Under the pieces are notes generated by a model. The model was given only the letters and a program-made list of their open reading frames with translations, had not been told where the DNA came from and searched no databases. From Bowmanella denitrificans (GTDB lineage: Bacteria > Pseudomonadota > Gammaproteobacteria > Enterobacterales > Alteromonadaceae), in NCBI RefSeq assembly GCF_002887595.1, contig NZ_PEBU01000004.1, positions 186,001 to 250,000 of the forward strand: 64,000 nt of DNA, written 5' to 3'. Numbering within the stretch: position 1 is the first letter of the stretch; each line of letters starts with the position of its first letter. Shown here in pieces: positions 28,659 to 37,611 of this stretch. The translations under genes and the position numbers were made by a program.

Positions 28659-29419
28659 GCTCGCCAATAGCCTTGGTTACAGGCGCTGCCGGTGGATTCG
28701 GCAGCGCCATCTGTCACAGCTTGCTGGATTGCGGCTTTGTGGTGGTGGCCACCGATGTGAATGGGCAAGCCCTGGAGCATCTGGCAGCGCATCTGCACAG
28801 CCCGAACTTAAGCTGTTATCTAATGGACGTTTGTGATGTGCCAAGGATTGAAGCTGTGGCACAGCAAGTCATGCAGCAGTTCGGCCGCCCGGTGGAAATT
28901 CTGGTCAACAATGCCGGCATTATTGGTAAGAACTTCTGTCTGCAGGAACAAGGGCCCGCCGAAGCTAAACGCATTATTGATATCAACCTGACCGGTTGTT
29001 TCAACTGTACTTCCGTGTTTTCCCGCAATATGGCCAGACAACGTGCCGGGCGTATTATCAATATCGCCTCAGTGGCTGGTATTTGGGGGGCTTCTGGAGG
29101 TTCGGCTTATGCCGCATCTAAAGCCGGTCTGATTAAAGCATCGGAATCATGGGCCAGGGAGCTTGGGCCGTTGAATATCATTGTCACAGCCATTGCGCCG
29201 GGGATCTGCAAAACCAAGATGTTCGGTCAGTTTGTGGAAGAAGAACAGATTCAAAGCAAGGAAGAAATCAAAATCGTCAAATCCATTGTGCCGGTGGGGC
29301 GACTGGGAGAGCCTGAAGATGTCGCCGAAGTGGTGCAATTCCTGGCGACCTGCAAAACCAACTACCTTAACGGCACCGTGATTGAAATGGACGGCGGCAT
29401 GCGTGTCGGCCAGTTATAA
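28655..29419 (+). CDS. SDR ketoreductase, FabG-like
   Basis: 254-residue classical short-chain dehydrogenase. The cofactor loop is VTGAAGGFGSAI, NNAG follows at about residue 88, and the catalytic Ser and YxxxK are in NIASVAGIWG and SAYAASKAG. It starts with GTG overlapping the previous stop and has a strong GAGGAGGAGG ribosome site. In the inferred pathway it would reduce beta-ketoacyl intermediates in cycles where the keto group is not aminated, adding to the KR of the PfaA-like protein. A free SDR at this position is also present in zeamine and fabclavine clusters. FabG of primary lipid synthesis is an alternative by sequence, but the operon context argues for the pathway. Confidence 0.9.
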   Translation: MSSPIALVTGAAGGFGSAICHSLLDCGFVVVATDVNGQALEHLAAHLHSPNLSCYLMDVCDVPRIEAVAQQVMQQFGRPVEILVNNAGIIGKNFCLQEQGPAEAKRIIDINLTGCFNCTSVFSRNMARQRAGRIINIASVAGIWGASGGSAYAASKAGLIKASESWARELGPLNIIVTAIAPGICKTKMFGQFVEEEQIQSKEEIKIVKSIVPVGRLGEPEDVAEVVQFLATCKTNYLNGTVIEMDGGMRVGQL

Positions 29420-29431
29420 CCGGGAGGACAT

Positions 29432-30667
29432 ATGGATTATCGCAACCAAAGCCAGATGCAAAATATCTTTGTAACCGGCGCCACCGGCGTGTTGGGCGCA
29501 CGTGTGTTGATGGAAATACTGTTGACGACCCACGCCTGTGTTTATTGTCTCAGCCGCGCTTCTGAGCCCAGCCAGGCGCAGGCGGACATTGAACGCATGT
29601 TGGCCGTGTATGACCCACAGGGCAGCCTGGCAGAACACCTTTGGCGGGTTATCCCAGTCATCGGCGATGTCAGCCAGGCAAACCTGGGGTTAAGCAGTGA
29701 TGTTTATCAGGAACTGGCGCACAGCATGGATTTAGTGATTCATAGTGCGGCAAATGTTAGCTTGATGGCCAGCTTTGAAAAGTTATCACCGGTTAATCTG
29801 GACGGAACGCAGCGGATAGTGGATTTCTGCCTGCAAGGCGGCGCATCCCTGCTGTTTGTGTCCAGCTTCAGTGTTATTGGTGATCACTTGTATCACCCGG
29901 TGACATTGCAGGAGTCACAGCTGGATATTGGCCAGGGATTTGAGGATCTTGGCTATGAACGCAGTAAGTTCAGTGCTGAGCAACTGGTCAGAAAAGCCAG
30001 CGAGCAGGGACTGCGCTGGAGCATTGTGCGGCCCGGCAATATCTGGGGAGACAGTGAAACAGGTTGCTACCCATTGTTTGAAACCAAGGTTCGCGGCATT
30101 TACTACGAAATGATCCGGGCACTGGTGGAAACTGGCTATAGCTACCCCAGCGAAGAAGATTTTGACATTTCGCCGGTGGATTATGTGGCCAGAGCCAGTC
30201 TGTATGTCGCCATGAATCCGTCCAGATGCTGCTACCAGACTTACCATCTGACCAACCCCAAGCCGGTGAATTTCAACCAACTGGTGGGATTGATCCGCGG
30301 GCATGGTTACCGGATTCGTGAGCTTAGCCAGGAAGACTATTTCGGTGCACTGTATGAGGAGCGAATGGTGCGTGACGGACGCCCTTATCATTCCGCCTTT
30401 ACTGATCTGTTGACCCTGTTCCTAGCTGATACTGACTTAGAAGAACAGGCGAAATGGGACACTTCGGCGATTGATGCGCTGCTGGCCGATACGGATATTC
30501 GCTGCGCGCGATCTGACCAGCGGCTGATGAGCCGTTATCTGGATTATGCGGCCCGGCGCAATTGGATTGCCAGCGTGGATAAACAGGGGCCACTGGCAAG
30601 CCTGACCGACGAAGTACACACCAAGGTGTTTATGGACGAGTTGTTTGAGCAGACCCTGGCAGGTTAA
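29432..30667 (+). CDS. Thioester reductase (extended SDR, NAD-binding-4 family)
   Basis: 411 residues. The Rossmann start is FVTGATGVLGARVL, HSAANVSL follows near residue 107, and YERSKFSAE holds the catalytic YxxxK. RPGNIWGD is typical of the male-sterility/thioester-reductase group. These enzymes release a carrier-bound thioester as an aldehyde using NADPH. In fabclavine biosynthesis FclG does this to the PUFA-like intermediate, and an aminotransferase then makes the terminal amine; the same role is inferred here. It is not fused to a carrier protein, so it must meet the ACP of the PfaA-like protein in trans. The gap from the SDR is 12 bases and GGGAGG precedes the ATG. Confidence 0.9.
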   Translation: MDYRNQSQMQNIFVTGATGVLGARVLMEILLTTHACVYCLSRASEPSQAQADIERMLAVYDPQGSLAEHLWRVIPVIGDVSQANLGLSSDVYQELAHSMDLVIHSAANVSLMASFEKLSPVNLDGTQRIVDFCLQGGASLLFVSSFSVIGDHLYHPVTLQESQLDIGQGFEDLGYERSKFSAEQLVRKASEQGLRWSIVRPGNIWGDSETGCYPLFETKVRGIYYEMIRALVETGYSYPSEEDFDISPVDYVARASLYVAMNPSRCCYQTYHLTNPKPVNFNQLVGLIRGHGYRIRELSQEDYFGALYEERMVRDGRPYHSAFTDLLTLFLADTDLEEQAKWDTSAIDALLADTDIRCARSDQRLMSRYLDYAARRNWIASVDKQGPLASLTDEVHTKVFMDELFEQTLAG

Positions 30668-30680
30668 TCGGAGAACCTCA

Positions 30681-31373
30681 ATGCGCGATCTAGTCTTGAT
30701 GGGAGCCCCTCCCGGTCCTGCTGGTGCCTGGAGCAAATGCCGTTATCAGCTGTTCAGCAATGATCAGATGATCGGTAGCTTGCTTAGCAGCCGGCGCTTG
30801 TGCGGCACTGAAAAAGGATTTGAGCTGGGCATTTCGGATGAAATGAAGGTGGACATTCATCGCTTATTCGGTGGTTATCACCTGCACAGTGAAGAAGAAT
30901 TGCAGCTTGATCAACATGGCTTGGCTGGTTACCGACTGACCGCCGAAGAGGATGGCAGGCAGTCGAAGGTGAGTCTGCTGCGTAACCAGCAGGACATCAG
31001 TTGGCAAGTACAGAGCAAGGCTGGAGGTGTCGTTGAGCAAATCAGTACGGCGCTGGACAGTTTTGACTGCACGTCAGAAACCGCCGCCTGGCTGTTTCTG
31101 TGCGAAGGGCAACAAGTACAGACACTGCGGGTATTGGACCTGGACGATCTGGAGATACGCCAGGTTCGCTACGTTTACGAAGGTAAACAACATGTGCAGT
31201 TGGCTGAAGGCTGGTTTGATTGTCATAAGGTGACGTTTGCCAGTGACAACAAAACCGGTTGTATGTATCTGGTGGAAGATAACACTGGCATCTGGCTGGG
31301 CAGTGAGTCTGGCCGGGACAATGATGGTGACTACAGGATTGAATTGGTGGAATATCAAAACCGTAAGGGGTAA
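30681..31373 (+). CDS. DUF3108/DUF6134-like protein of unknown function
   Basis: 230 residues, start at 30681 behind CGGAG, 13 bases after the thioester-reductase gene. I see no signal peptide, so it is probably cytoplasmic. The sequence alternates short beta strands and ends with a pattern (LRVLDLDDLEIRQVRY, then LVEDNTGIWLG) that resembles the DUF3108/DUF6134 beta-sheet proteins. The protein encoded at 42903-43769 shows the same order of motifs (DLVGSMSI, LRLLDSEEIYLRH, NLEIWLG) but carries a signal peptide. Position inside the operon links it to the pathway, perhaps binding a lipid-like chain, but there is no catalytic motif and no function is assigned. Confidence 0.7.
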   Translation: MRDLVLMGAPPGPAGAWSKCRYQLFSNDQMIGSLLSSRRLCGTEKGFELGISDEMKVDIHRLFGGYHLHSEEELQLDQHGLAGYRLTAEEDGRQSKVSLLRNQQDISWQVQSKAGGVVEQISTALDSFDCTSETAAWLFLCEGQQVQTLRVLDLDDLEIRQVRYVYEGKQHVQLAEGWFDCHKVTFASDNKTGCMYLVEDNTGIWLGSESGRDNDGDYRIELVEYQNRKG

Positions 31374-31378
31374 AGAAA

Positions 31379-32158
31379 ATGACAAAGGATTTGACACTGG
31401 CGCTGTGCCAGGCGGACCCGTTATGGCATGACAGCCGCGGCAATCTGCAGGCCTTTACAAAGCGTTTGGCTGGGTTGCAAGAGGTTGATTTGATTATTCT
31501 GCCAGAAATGTTTGCGTCTGGTTTTACCATGGATCCAGGTGCAGTTGCCCAGGCCATGGACGGAGAAGCGGTCACCTGGATGTTACAAACCGCCAGAGAT
31601 AAGAATGCCATGTTGGTGGGCAGTCTGGTGATTGAGGACGCAGGTGGGTACTACAATCGCATGCTTTGGGCGCATCCTGATGGCAGCCTGCAATTTTATG
31701 ACAAGAAGCACTTGTTCAGTTTTGCCGGTGAACACCAGCATTATCAGCCTGGCGATAAAAAACTGGTGGTGGAGTTTCGCGGTTGGCGATTAGCGGCGTT
31801 TGTTTGCTTTGATCTGCGTTTCCCGGTCTGGTGTCGTAATGACAAGGATAATCCCTATGATGTCGCGGTGTTTGTCGCAAGCTGGCCGCAGGTTCGAGCA
31901 GCGCATTGGAACGCCTTGCTCAAGGCTCGGGCCATCGAGAACCAGTGCTACGTTGCTGCCGTTAACCGGGTAGGAACGGATGGCAACCAGGTGGCCTACC
32001 AGGGCGATTCGCAGGTCATCGACCCGCTCGGGCAGGTGGAATGCAAGGCGGCTTTGCAGGACAGAGTGCTGGTCTGGCAACTGCGCCGTGAAACTGTATT
32101 ACGTACCCGGGAAACCTTCGCCTTTCTCAGGGAGGCCGACAATGTGGTGTTGTTGTAG
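31379..32158 (+). CDS. Nitrilase-superfamily amidase (omega-amidase/YafV-like)
   Basis: 259 residues with the Glu-Lys-Cys triad of the carbon-nitrogen hydrolases: Glu43 in LPEMF, Lys109 in YDKKHLF and Cys143 in FVCFDLRFP. NRVGTDGNQ and GDSQVIDPLG are typical of the omega-amidase (YafV/Nit2) branch. It would hydrolyse a terminal carboxamide or act on another amide. AAGGGG precedes the ATG and the gap is 5 bases, so it is translated with the cluster. A role could be hydrolysis of a side product of transamination (omega-amidase removes alpha-keto-glutaramate) or product tailoring; the sequence cannot decide. Confidence 0.88.
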   Translation: MTKDLTLALCQADPLWHDSRGNLQAFTKRLAGLQEVDLIILPEMFASGFTMDPGAVAQAMDGEAVTWMLQTARDKNAMLVGSLVIEDAGGYYNRMLWAHPDGSLQFYDKKHLFSFAGEHQHYQPGDKKLVVEFRGWRLAAFVCFDLRFPVWCRNDKDNPYDVAVFVASWPQVRAAHWNALLKARAIENQCYVAAVNRVGTDGNQVAYQGDSQVIDPLGQVECKAALQDRVLVWQLRRETVLRTRETFAFLREADNVVLL

Positions 32159-32191
32159 ACAGACCGCGCTGACCGCAAAGGACATGTTGCC

Positions 32192-33853
32192 ATGCTGACG
32201 TCTTTGTATTTTAAGTACAAATGGTATCTGATTTTTACCGTGCCGATGAGCCTATTGCTGGGGATGGCCAGCATGAGCGTGATCGCGATAATCAGTGACG
32301 CGCTGGGCAATGGCCTGGACAATATGCAATACGGTCCCGTGGTGTTTTTTTGTGCCATTGGACTGCTGTTCTTACTGGGACTAGGTAACGAACTGCTGCG
32401 TGCGCGGTTGTCTGCCCGGGTCAGTTACGACATACAGCAACGTATGATTGCCAGGGTGAGCGCGACCTCTCTTGAGCAGGTGGAGCGGGTTGGTTTACCA
32501 AAAGTGATTGCCACTATGACACAGGACCTGACGGTGGCCGTGCGTTACTTTCATGTGTTGCCGGAGCTGTGTGTCAACATTGCCATTGTGCTCTGTGGTG
32601 TGGCCTTTATGGCTTACTTGTCTCTGCCGGTGCTTGGGTTAGTGGCGGCTTGCCTGTTATTGACCGGTGTGGTGATTACCTTGCTGGTACTTGGAACACA
32701 CAAAGACAGGGTCAGCATTCGCGAGCAGTTGGACACCGTGATGGGGCACTATCAGAGCCTGGTTAAAGGTGCAAAGGAACTGACCTTAAATCGTCATCGA
32801 CAACGTTATTTCACCGGGCGGTTGACCGGCATTCTGGCAGATATTCGTGGCCGGACTCAGCGGGTTTTGTCCTTACTGGCGTGGATGGAAAGCTGGGGGC
32901 AACTGGCGATATTTGCCATTCTGGGAACAATTATTTTTCTGGCCAGCCATCTGGTGCCGGTCAGTGGCGAAATCATTGTTGGCTTTGTGATTACCTTATT
33001 GTTTCTGCTTGAACCCATAGAGGTGATCATCTCGCATCTCGATGAACTGGTGCAGGCTAAGGTCGCTTTCGACAAGATCGACAAGCTGAAATTGGCCGAA
33101 GCCATACCTCAGCGTCAGACAGATTTACCTTTATTAACCCACAGCCAGGGTAAAACCTTGTCGTTGCACGATGTTGTGTATCGGTATGAGCGGGAAGACG
33201 ATGGTCAGGTTAAAGCCTTTCAACTGGGCCCTTTGTCATTGCAACTGCAACCTGGTGAGGTCACGTTAATTATCGGTGGTAATGGCACCGGTAAGTCTAC
33301 CTTGTTGAAGGTTATTTGTGGTTTGTATCCGCCGCAATCCGGGCAATTGCAGATCGCAGGACAACCGGTCTGCGCGCAAAATATGGCGGCTTTCCGTGAT
33401 CATTTTTCGTTAATTATGCCGGATTTTTGCCTGTTCGAAGATGTATTGGATGCCAACGGACAGCCCTGTGAGGACGCTGAGGTTGCCGCCATGCTGACGC
33501 AGCTGAAACTGGATAAAGTGGTCAGTTGTAAAAATGCGGTGTTGGATAAACTGGAACTCAGCCAGGGACAACGCAAGCGCCTGGCGCTGCTGCTGATGTA
33601 TTTTGAGTCAAGACCGATAGTGTTGCTGGATGAATGGGCAGCGGATCAGGACCCCACTTTCAAGCGGATATTCTACAAGGAAATTTTGCCCAGTCTTAAA
33701 GCTCAGGGTAAAACAGTGGTGGTGGTGTCTCACGATGAACGTTACTTTGATTCGGCAGACAAGGTCTACAAACTGGACGAAGGGCGTTTGCAACCGATGC
33801 TGACAAAATCCATTATCAACGCTGACCAAAGCCTGAGTCAGCATACAGCCTGA
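32192..33853 (+). CDS. ABC exporter, cyclic-peptide type (SyrD/PvdE-like)
   Basis: 553-residue half-transporter. The N-terminal membrane domain (about 1-310) has six hydrophobic segments. The ATPase domain has Walker A GGNGTGKST, signature LSQGQRKRLAL, and Walker B IVLLDEWAADQDP followed by VVVVSHD. The DEWAADQDP sequence is characteristic of the SyrD/PvdE/YojI cyclic-peptide exporter group. It would move the peptide-polyketide-polyamine product, or its precursor, across the inner membrane as a homodimer. This would place the product in the periplasm, where the acylase and lipoprotein hydrolase act. The gap from the amidase gene is 33 bases. Confidence 0.93.
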   Translation: MLTSLYFKYKWYLIFTVPMSLLLGMASMSVIAIISDALGNGLDNMQYGPVVFFCAIGLLFLLGLGNELLRARLSARVSYDIQQRMIARVSATSLEQVERVGLPKVIATMTQDLTVAVRYFHVLPELCVNIAIVLCGVAFMAYLSLPVLGLVAACLLLTGVVITLLVLGTHKDRVSIREQLDTVMGHYQSLVKGAKELTLNRHRQRYFTGRLTGILADIRGRTQRVLSLLAWMESWGQLAIFAILGTIIFLASHLVPVSGEIIVGFVITLLFLLEPIEVIISHLDELVQAKVAFDKIDKLKLAEAIPQRQTDLPLLTHSQGKTLSLHDVVYRYEREDDGQVKAFQLGPLSLQLQPGEVTLIIGGNGTGKSTLLKVICGLYPPQSGQLQIAGQPVCAQNMAAFRDHFSLIMPDFCLFEDVLDANGQPCEDAEVAAMLTQLKLDKVVSCKNAVLDKLELSQGQRKRLALLLMYFESRPIVLLDEWAADQDPTFKRIFYKEILPSLKAQGKTVVVVSHDERYFDSADKVYKLDEGRLQPMLTKSIINADQSLSQHTA

Positions 33854-33945
33854 CAGACAAAGGCGTACCGACGCTGGCTTGTATTACCCACACCTGAAAT
33901 CAACAATTTTGCCGTTGGCAACTTTTCAATTTCAGGAGTGGGTGT

Positions 33946-34875
33946 ATGCAAGGTGAACATTTTGACGACGTATTGCACAGGGTGCTGACGAATGTGGAAC
34001 AGGACTTTATCAGTGAGCCTGTGATGGCCTTTGTCAGTGCTTTCTTCCTTTTCAACATAGCTATTATGCTGGCAGAGATGCTGCTGGATGCCGGGCAGTC
34101 AAAACCGCGTCGCTGGTGGGATACCGCCGGTAATCTGGCGATCCTGGCAGGCCAGACGTTGATTAACAGTACTATCCTGGGGGTGGCCGCGGTCATTTTT
34201 CTGGCCCCCTTTACTTTGCTGCAATGGTATGAAATTCCCAGAACGCTGTGGAGCTGGGTACTGGCCGTACTGGTGGCAGATTTTCTGTACTACTGGATGC
34301 ACAGGGTGGAACACAAGGTGAGGATCCTCTGGGCCTTTCATAGTGTTCATCATTCCTCACAGGACTATAACCTGTCGGTGCCTGGCAGATTAAGCTGGGT
34401 ACAGGATTTTCAGGAGTGGATCTTCCTGATCCCCATGGTGTTAATGGGCTTTGATCTATTTCAGACCCTGATCGCATTTGTGCTGGTCAGCCAATATCAG
34501 AACTGGATCCATACCAAGCGAATAGGTCGCCTGGGATGGTTGGAATACTTATTTAATACACCATCGGCGCACCGGGTACATCACGGCACTGCCAGGCATC
34601 ATCTGGACAAGAATTTCGGTGGCATTCTGATTATCTGGGATCGCATGTTTGGTACCTTCCAGAGCGAAGACCAGCCGGTAATTTACGGCCTGACAGACAA
34701 TATTCACAGTAACAATCCTGTGTGGATAAATCTGGTGGAGTACTGGCGTATGGCACAGGATTGTTGCTCTGCAAAAGGCTGGAAAAACAAACTGGCCGTG
34801 CTGTTTGCCCCGCCAGGGCGCCGACCTGAAGTGCTGACAATCGCTGACAGCAAACTTACAGATTCAAGCATCTAA
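33946..34875 (+). CDS. Sterol desaturase/fatty-acid hydroxylase family membrane protein
   Basis: 309 residues, start at 33946 behind CAGGAG. It has the di-iron histidine clusters of the family: MHRVEH, HSVHH and HRVHHGTARHH. Membrane segments lie at about 25-50, 65-90, 100-125 and 160-185. Members hydroxylate or desaturate lipids, sterols and alkyl chains using O2. It lies 92 bases after the ABC exporter and before the efflux genes. It may hydroxylate the long alkyl chain of the product or act on membrane lipids to protect the producer; the sequence does not decide. Confidence 0.88.
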   Translation: MQGEHFDDVLHRVLTNVEQDFISEPVMAFVSAFFLFNIAIMLAEMLLDAGQSKPRRWWDTAGNLAILAGQTLINSTILGVAAVIFLAPFTLLQWYEIPRTLWSWVLAVLVADFLYYWMHRVEHKVRILWAFHSVHHSSQDYNLSVPGRLSWVQDFQEWIFLIPMVLMGFDLFQTLIAFVLVSQYQNWIHTKRIGRLGWLEYLFNTPSAHRVHHGTARHHLDKNFGGILIIWDRMFGTFQSEDQPVIYGLTDNIHSNNPVWINLVEYWRMAQDCCSAKGWKNKLAVLFAPPGRRPEVLTIADSKLTDSSI

Positions 34876-34942
34876 CTGTTTTAATCTGCTTTTTAACTGC
34901 TCAGCCCGTGGTCAAGCGTATTGAACACCACGCAATACTATT

Positions 34943-36412
34943 ATGGAGTTAGCATTGTTTGTCAGCCAAGCAAAGGCCCCGTTAACAGCGGCCGCCAGAT
35001 GCCTTGTCATGGCCATATTGCTGTGCGGGATAAACGCCTGCGTATCGCATCCTGCACATGATGAGCAAAACCACTTGCCCGCTGGTTGGTTAGCGGATAG
35101 CTGGCAACATGCGCGGGATGTTACGCCTGTTGCCAGACAAGTGGAAACAACCATCTTCAGCCAGATTCAATCAGCTCAACTGCAGGACTTAATTGATCAG
35201 GCACTGAATAACAATTTTGCCCTGGAAGGAAACCGACTGGATGTGCTGGCCTTTGCACTGGCCAGTAAACAGGTGGATGGACAACGCTTGCCGGATATTC
35301 AATTGCAGGGACAAGCTGACCGGGAAAAGGCCCTGTATGAAGAGGAACCTTTATATACCAAAGGATATGCCCTTGGTCTGGTGCTGGAATGGGAGCTTGA
35401 CCTGTGGGGACGCTTGCATCAGCAAAGTCTGGCACAGCGGGCTGAGCTGGACGCCATGCGGGCCGATTATCAGGCCGCCAGACAGTCGCTGATTGCTCTG
35501 GTAACCCGTACCTACCTGGATATGTGGCAATTGTCGGCATTGCTGGAACTACAGCGCCAGCGGTTGGCTATCTATACCGAGTTGCAGCAGATTGCCGAAG
35601 AGCAATATAAAAGTGGTCTCAGCAATTTGCAGGACTGGTCACTGGCAGCCCTGCAAGTACAAGAAACACAGGTTCGTGTTACCGCATTAGAAGAGCAATT
35701 CCAGGCCAGCGAAATGCAACTGGCGGTGCTGCTTGGAAAAACGCCGGGTCCGTTGAACTTCTCTGCCACCTTGCCGGATATTCGTTCCCCGGTGTTATCT
35801 GTACCGGCCATGGTGCTTGTCCGTCGTCCCGATGTGCAGGCTGCATTTCAGCGCCTGATGGGCAAGGGATACGAAAAAACGGCGCAGTACAGAGCGCTGC
35901 TACCGACCATCAGTCTCAGTGCCAATACGGCCAGAAAGGCGGACCGCCTGGGCGGGCTTGGTGGCGCAGAAACGGTATGGGCACTGGTAGGCGGTATCAG
36001 CCAGTCCCTGCTGCTGGCTGATTTGGCGGATGCTGGCCCCTTGTCGTTGGCGAGAGCCACAAGCATTCAGGAACAGGCTGAGAAGCAGCGCTATCTGCAG
36101 GTGGTACTGGATGCCATGCTGGAAGTGGAAAATGCCCTGCTCAGGGAGCGTTCTCTGGTCACCCAGGGCCGACAATTGCAACAGGCCGTCAAACTGGCAG
36201 ATGAACTGTATCAGGATTATCGCGCGCGTTATCAAAGTGGTCTGGTTAACTTATTGGATCTGCTGACTATTCAGGAACAATCACTGGCAGCCAGAGAAGC
36301 CCTGTTGGAAAACCAGGCTCAGCATGTGCACAACCGAGTGTTGCTGGGATTGGCAATGGGTCTGGGTGAACCAGACTCCGTGGCAAAAGCAAAGGAGAAC
36401 ACGGCCTTATGA
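34943..36412 (+). CDS. TolC/NodT-like outer-membrane efflux lipoprotein
   Basis: 489 residues with a lipoprotein-type signal (ILLCGINAC) and two TolC-like repeats rich in helix (SQVEVEN-like and LLDLLTIQEQSLAAREALLEN). It forms the outer-membrane channel of a tripartite pump. The gene overlaps the next by 4 bases (ATGA). The ATG at 34943 has no good ribosome site; a TTG at 34955, in frame and 6 bases after GGAG, is an alternative. The lipoprotein signal survives in either case. Confidence 0.9.
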   Translation: MELALFVSQAKAPLTAAARCLVMAILLCGINACVSHPAHDEQNHLPAGWLADSWQHARDVTPVARQVETTIFSQIQSAQLQDLIDQALNNNFALEGNRLDVLAFALASKQVDGQRLPDIQLQGQADREKALYEEEPLYTKGYALGLVLEWELDLWGRLHQQSLAQRAELDAMRADYQAARQSLIALVTRTYLDMWQLSALLELQRQRLAIYTELQQIAEEQYKSGLSNLQDWSLAALQVQETQVRVTALEEQFQASEMQLAVLLGKTPGPLNFSATLPDIRSPVLSVPAMVLVRRPDVQAAFQRLMGKGYEKTAQYRALLPTISLSANTARKADRLGGLGGAETVWALVGGISQSLLLADLADAGPLSLARATSIQEQAEKQRYLQVVLDAMLEVENALLRERSLVTQGRQLQQAVKLADELYQDYRARYQSGLVNLLDLLTIQEQSLAAREALLENQAQHVHNRVLLGLAMGLGEPDSVAKAKENTAL

Positions 36413-37611
36413 AATTAACTGGCTGGTTGAAACAAAGGGCCTGGCCCATAGCTATTGTGACGCTGGTGCTGTGTGTCATGTTGGTGGTGCTGGATGAGGT
36501 GGAAAAACACCAACTGCAGGTCAGGCAGCAGGCCAAGCCGACAGGAGCTGTGTTGCCGGTAGTCAGTGTCACTCAGGTTAAACCGCGCCAGTTGACGCTG
36601 GATGTCAAAGTGCTGGCCAGGCTAAAACCACGCTATCAAAGTCTTATCAGCAGTCAGGTTGATGGCCATATTGTCGGTTTTAGCGAACGTTTGCAGGAAG
36701 GCGTTGTTGTTGAAGCCGGTGAGGCACTGCTGCAGCTTGATGACAGTGAATACCAGGCACAGCTTGACCAGGCCAAAATGGAGCATGCTCAGGCCCAGGT
36801 CGCGTTCTTAACCGAGCAACGTATGGCCAGGCAGGCGTCCAGAGACTGGCAACGAAGCAATCAAGGCCAACCTGACTCGCCACTGGTTCTCAGACAGCCG
36901 CAACTTGAAGCGGCGAAAATGACTGAGCAGGCAGCCCGTACTAACTTAAAGCGCGCTGAAACGCTGTTGTCCTATACCCGTATCGAATCGCCTTACCGTG
37001 CCGTGGTGTTAAAGCGACATGTTAACCCCGGCGAAATGGTTGGCAGTGGCCAGGCATTGGTGGAGATCATGTCTGTGGATGAATTTGAGTTGGTCGTGGC
37101 CTTGAATGACAAACAATGGCAGTTATTGGCTGACGACTGGCAACATAGACAGGCACGGCTGCGCGATCCCCTCAGCGGGCAGGTTTGGCAGGCAGGGATC
37201 CGCAATGCCGGTTACTTCTACGACAACGACACCCAGTTACGTAATTTATATCTGAGCATGGCCAATCAAGGTGCTGATGGCGGCTTGTTACCCGGGCGAT
37301 TACTGGAAGTCAGTTTGCCCGGGCAACAAGTGCAGGATGTGCTGCAGATCCCCGAATCGGCCTACACCAGAGACGCGCATATCTGGTTGTTGGGACAGGA
37401 TAACCGCTTGGAGAAAATGACACCGGAAATCCTGGCCGTGATGGACGATAGCCTGGTGGTAAGGCCACCAGGTCAATCGCCTGGGACTTTCCGAATTGCC
37501 CTGTTTCCCCAGTCTCAGTTTACCGTCGGTCTTAAGGTCAACCCAACCGAGCCGGATAGTTTGAACGGCAATGCGGCGCAGGTCGCAGCCCTGTCCGGGG
37601 CCATACAATGA
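36409..37611 (+). CDS. RND membrane-fusion (adaptor) protein
   Basis: 400 residues with one N-terminal membrane anchor (AWPIAIVTLVLCVMLVVL). The adaptor layout is clear: lipoyl-like half VDGHIVGFSERLQEGVVVEAGE, a helical hairpin at about 115-190, second lipoyl half YTRIESPYRAVVLKRHVNPGE, then beta-barrel domains. It links the inner-membrane RND pump to the outer-membrane channel. Overlaps of 4 bases at both ends show it is translated as one unit with its partners. AAAGGAG lies 11 bases before the ATG. Confidence 0.93.
   Translation: MKLTGWLKQRAWPIAIVTLVLCVMLVVLDEVEKHQLQVRQQAKPTGAVLPVVSVTQVKPRQLTLDVKVLARLKPRYQSLISSQVDGHIVGFSERLQEGVVVEAGEALLQLDDSEYQAQLDQAKMEHAQAQVAFLTEQRMARQASRDWQRSNQGQPDSPLVLRQPQLEAAKMTEQAARTNLKRAETLLSYTRIESPYRAVVLKRHVNPGEMVGSGQALVEIMSVDEFELVVALNDKQWQLLADDWQHRQARLRDPLSGQVWQAGIRNAGYFYDNDTQLRNLYLSMANQGADGGLLPGRLLEVSLPGQQVQDVLQIPESAYTRDAHIWLLGQDNRLEKMTPEILAVMDDSLVVRPPGQSPGTFRIALFPQSQFTVGLKVNPTEPDSLNGNAAQVAALSGAIQ

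Noticed and set aside
28655-29419. Primary-metabolism fabG
   Set aside because: The gene overlaps the fused reductase-aminotransferase gene by 4 bases and sits in the biosynthetic operon, with no other fab genes nearby.
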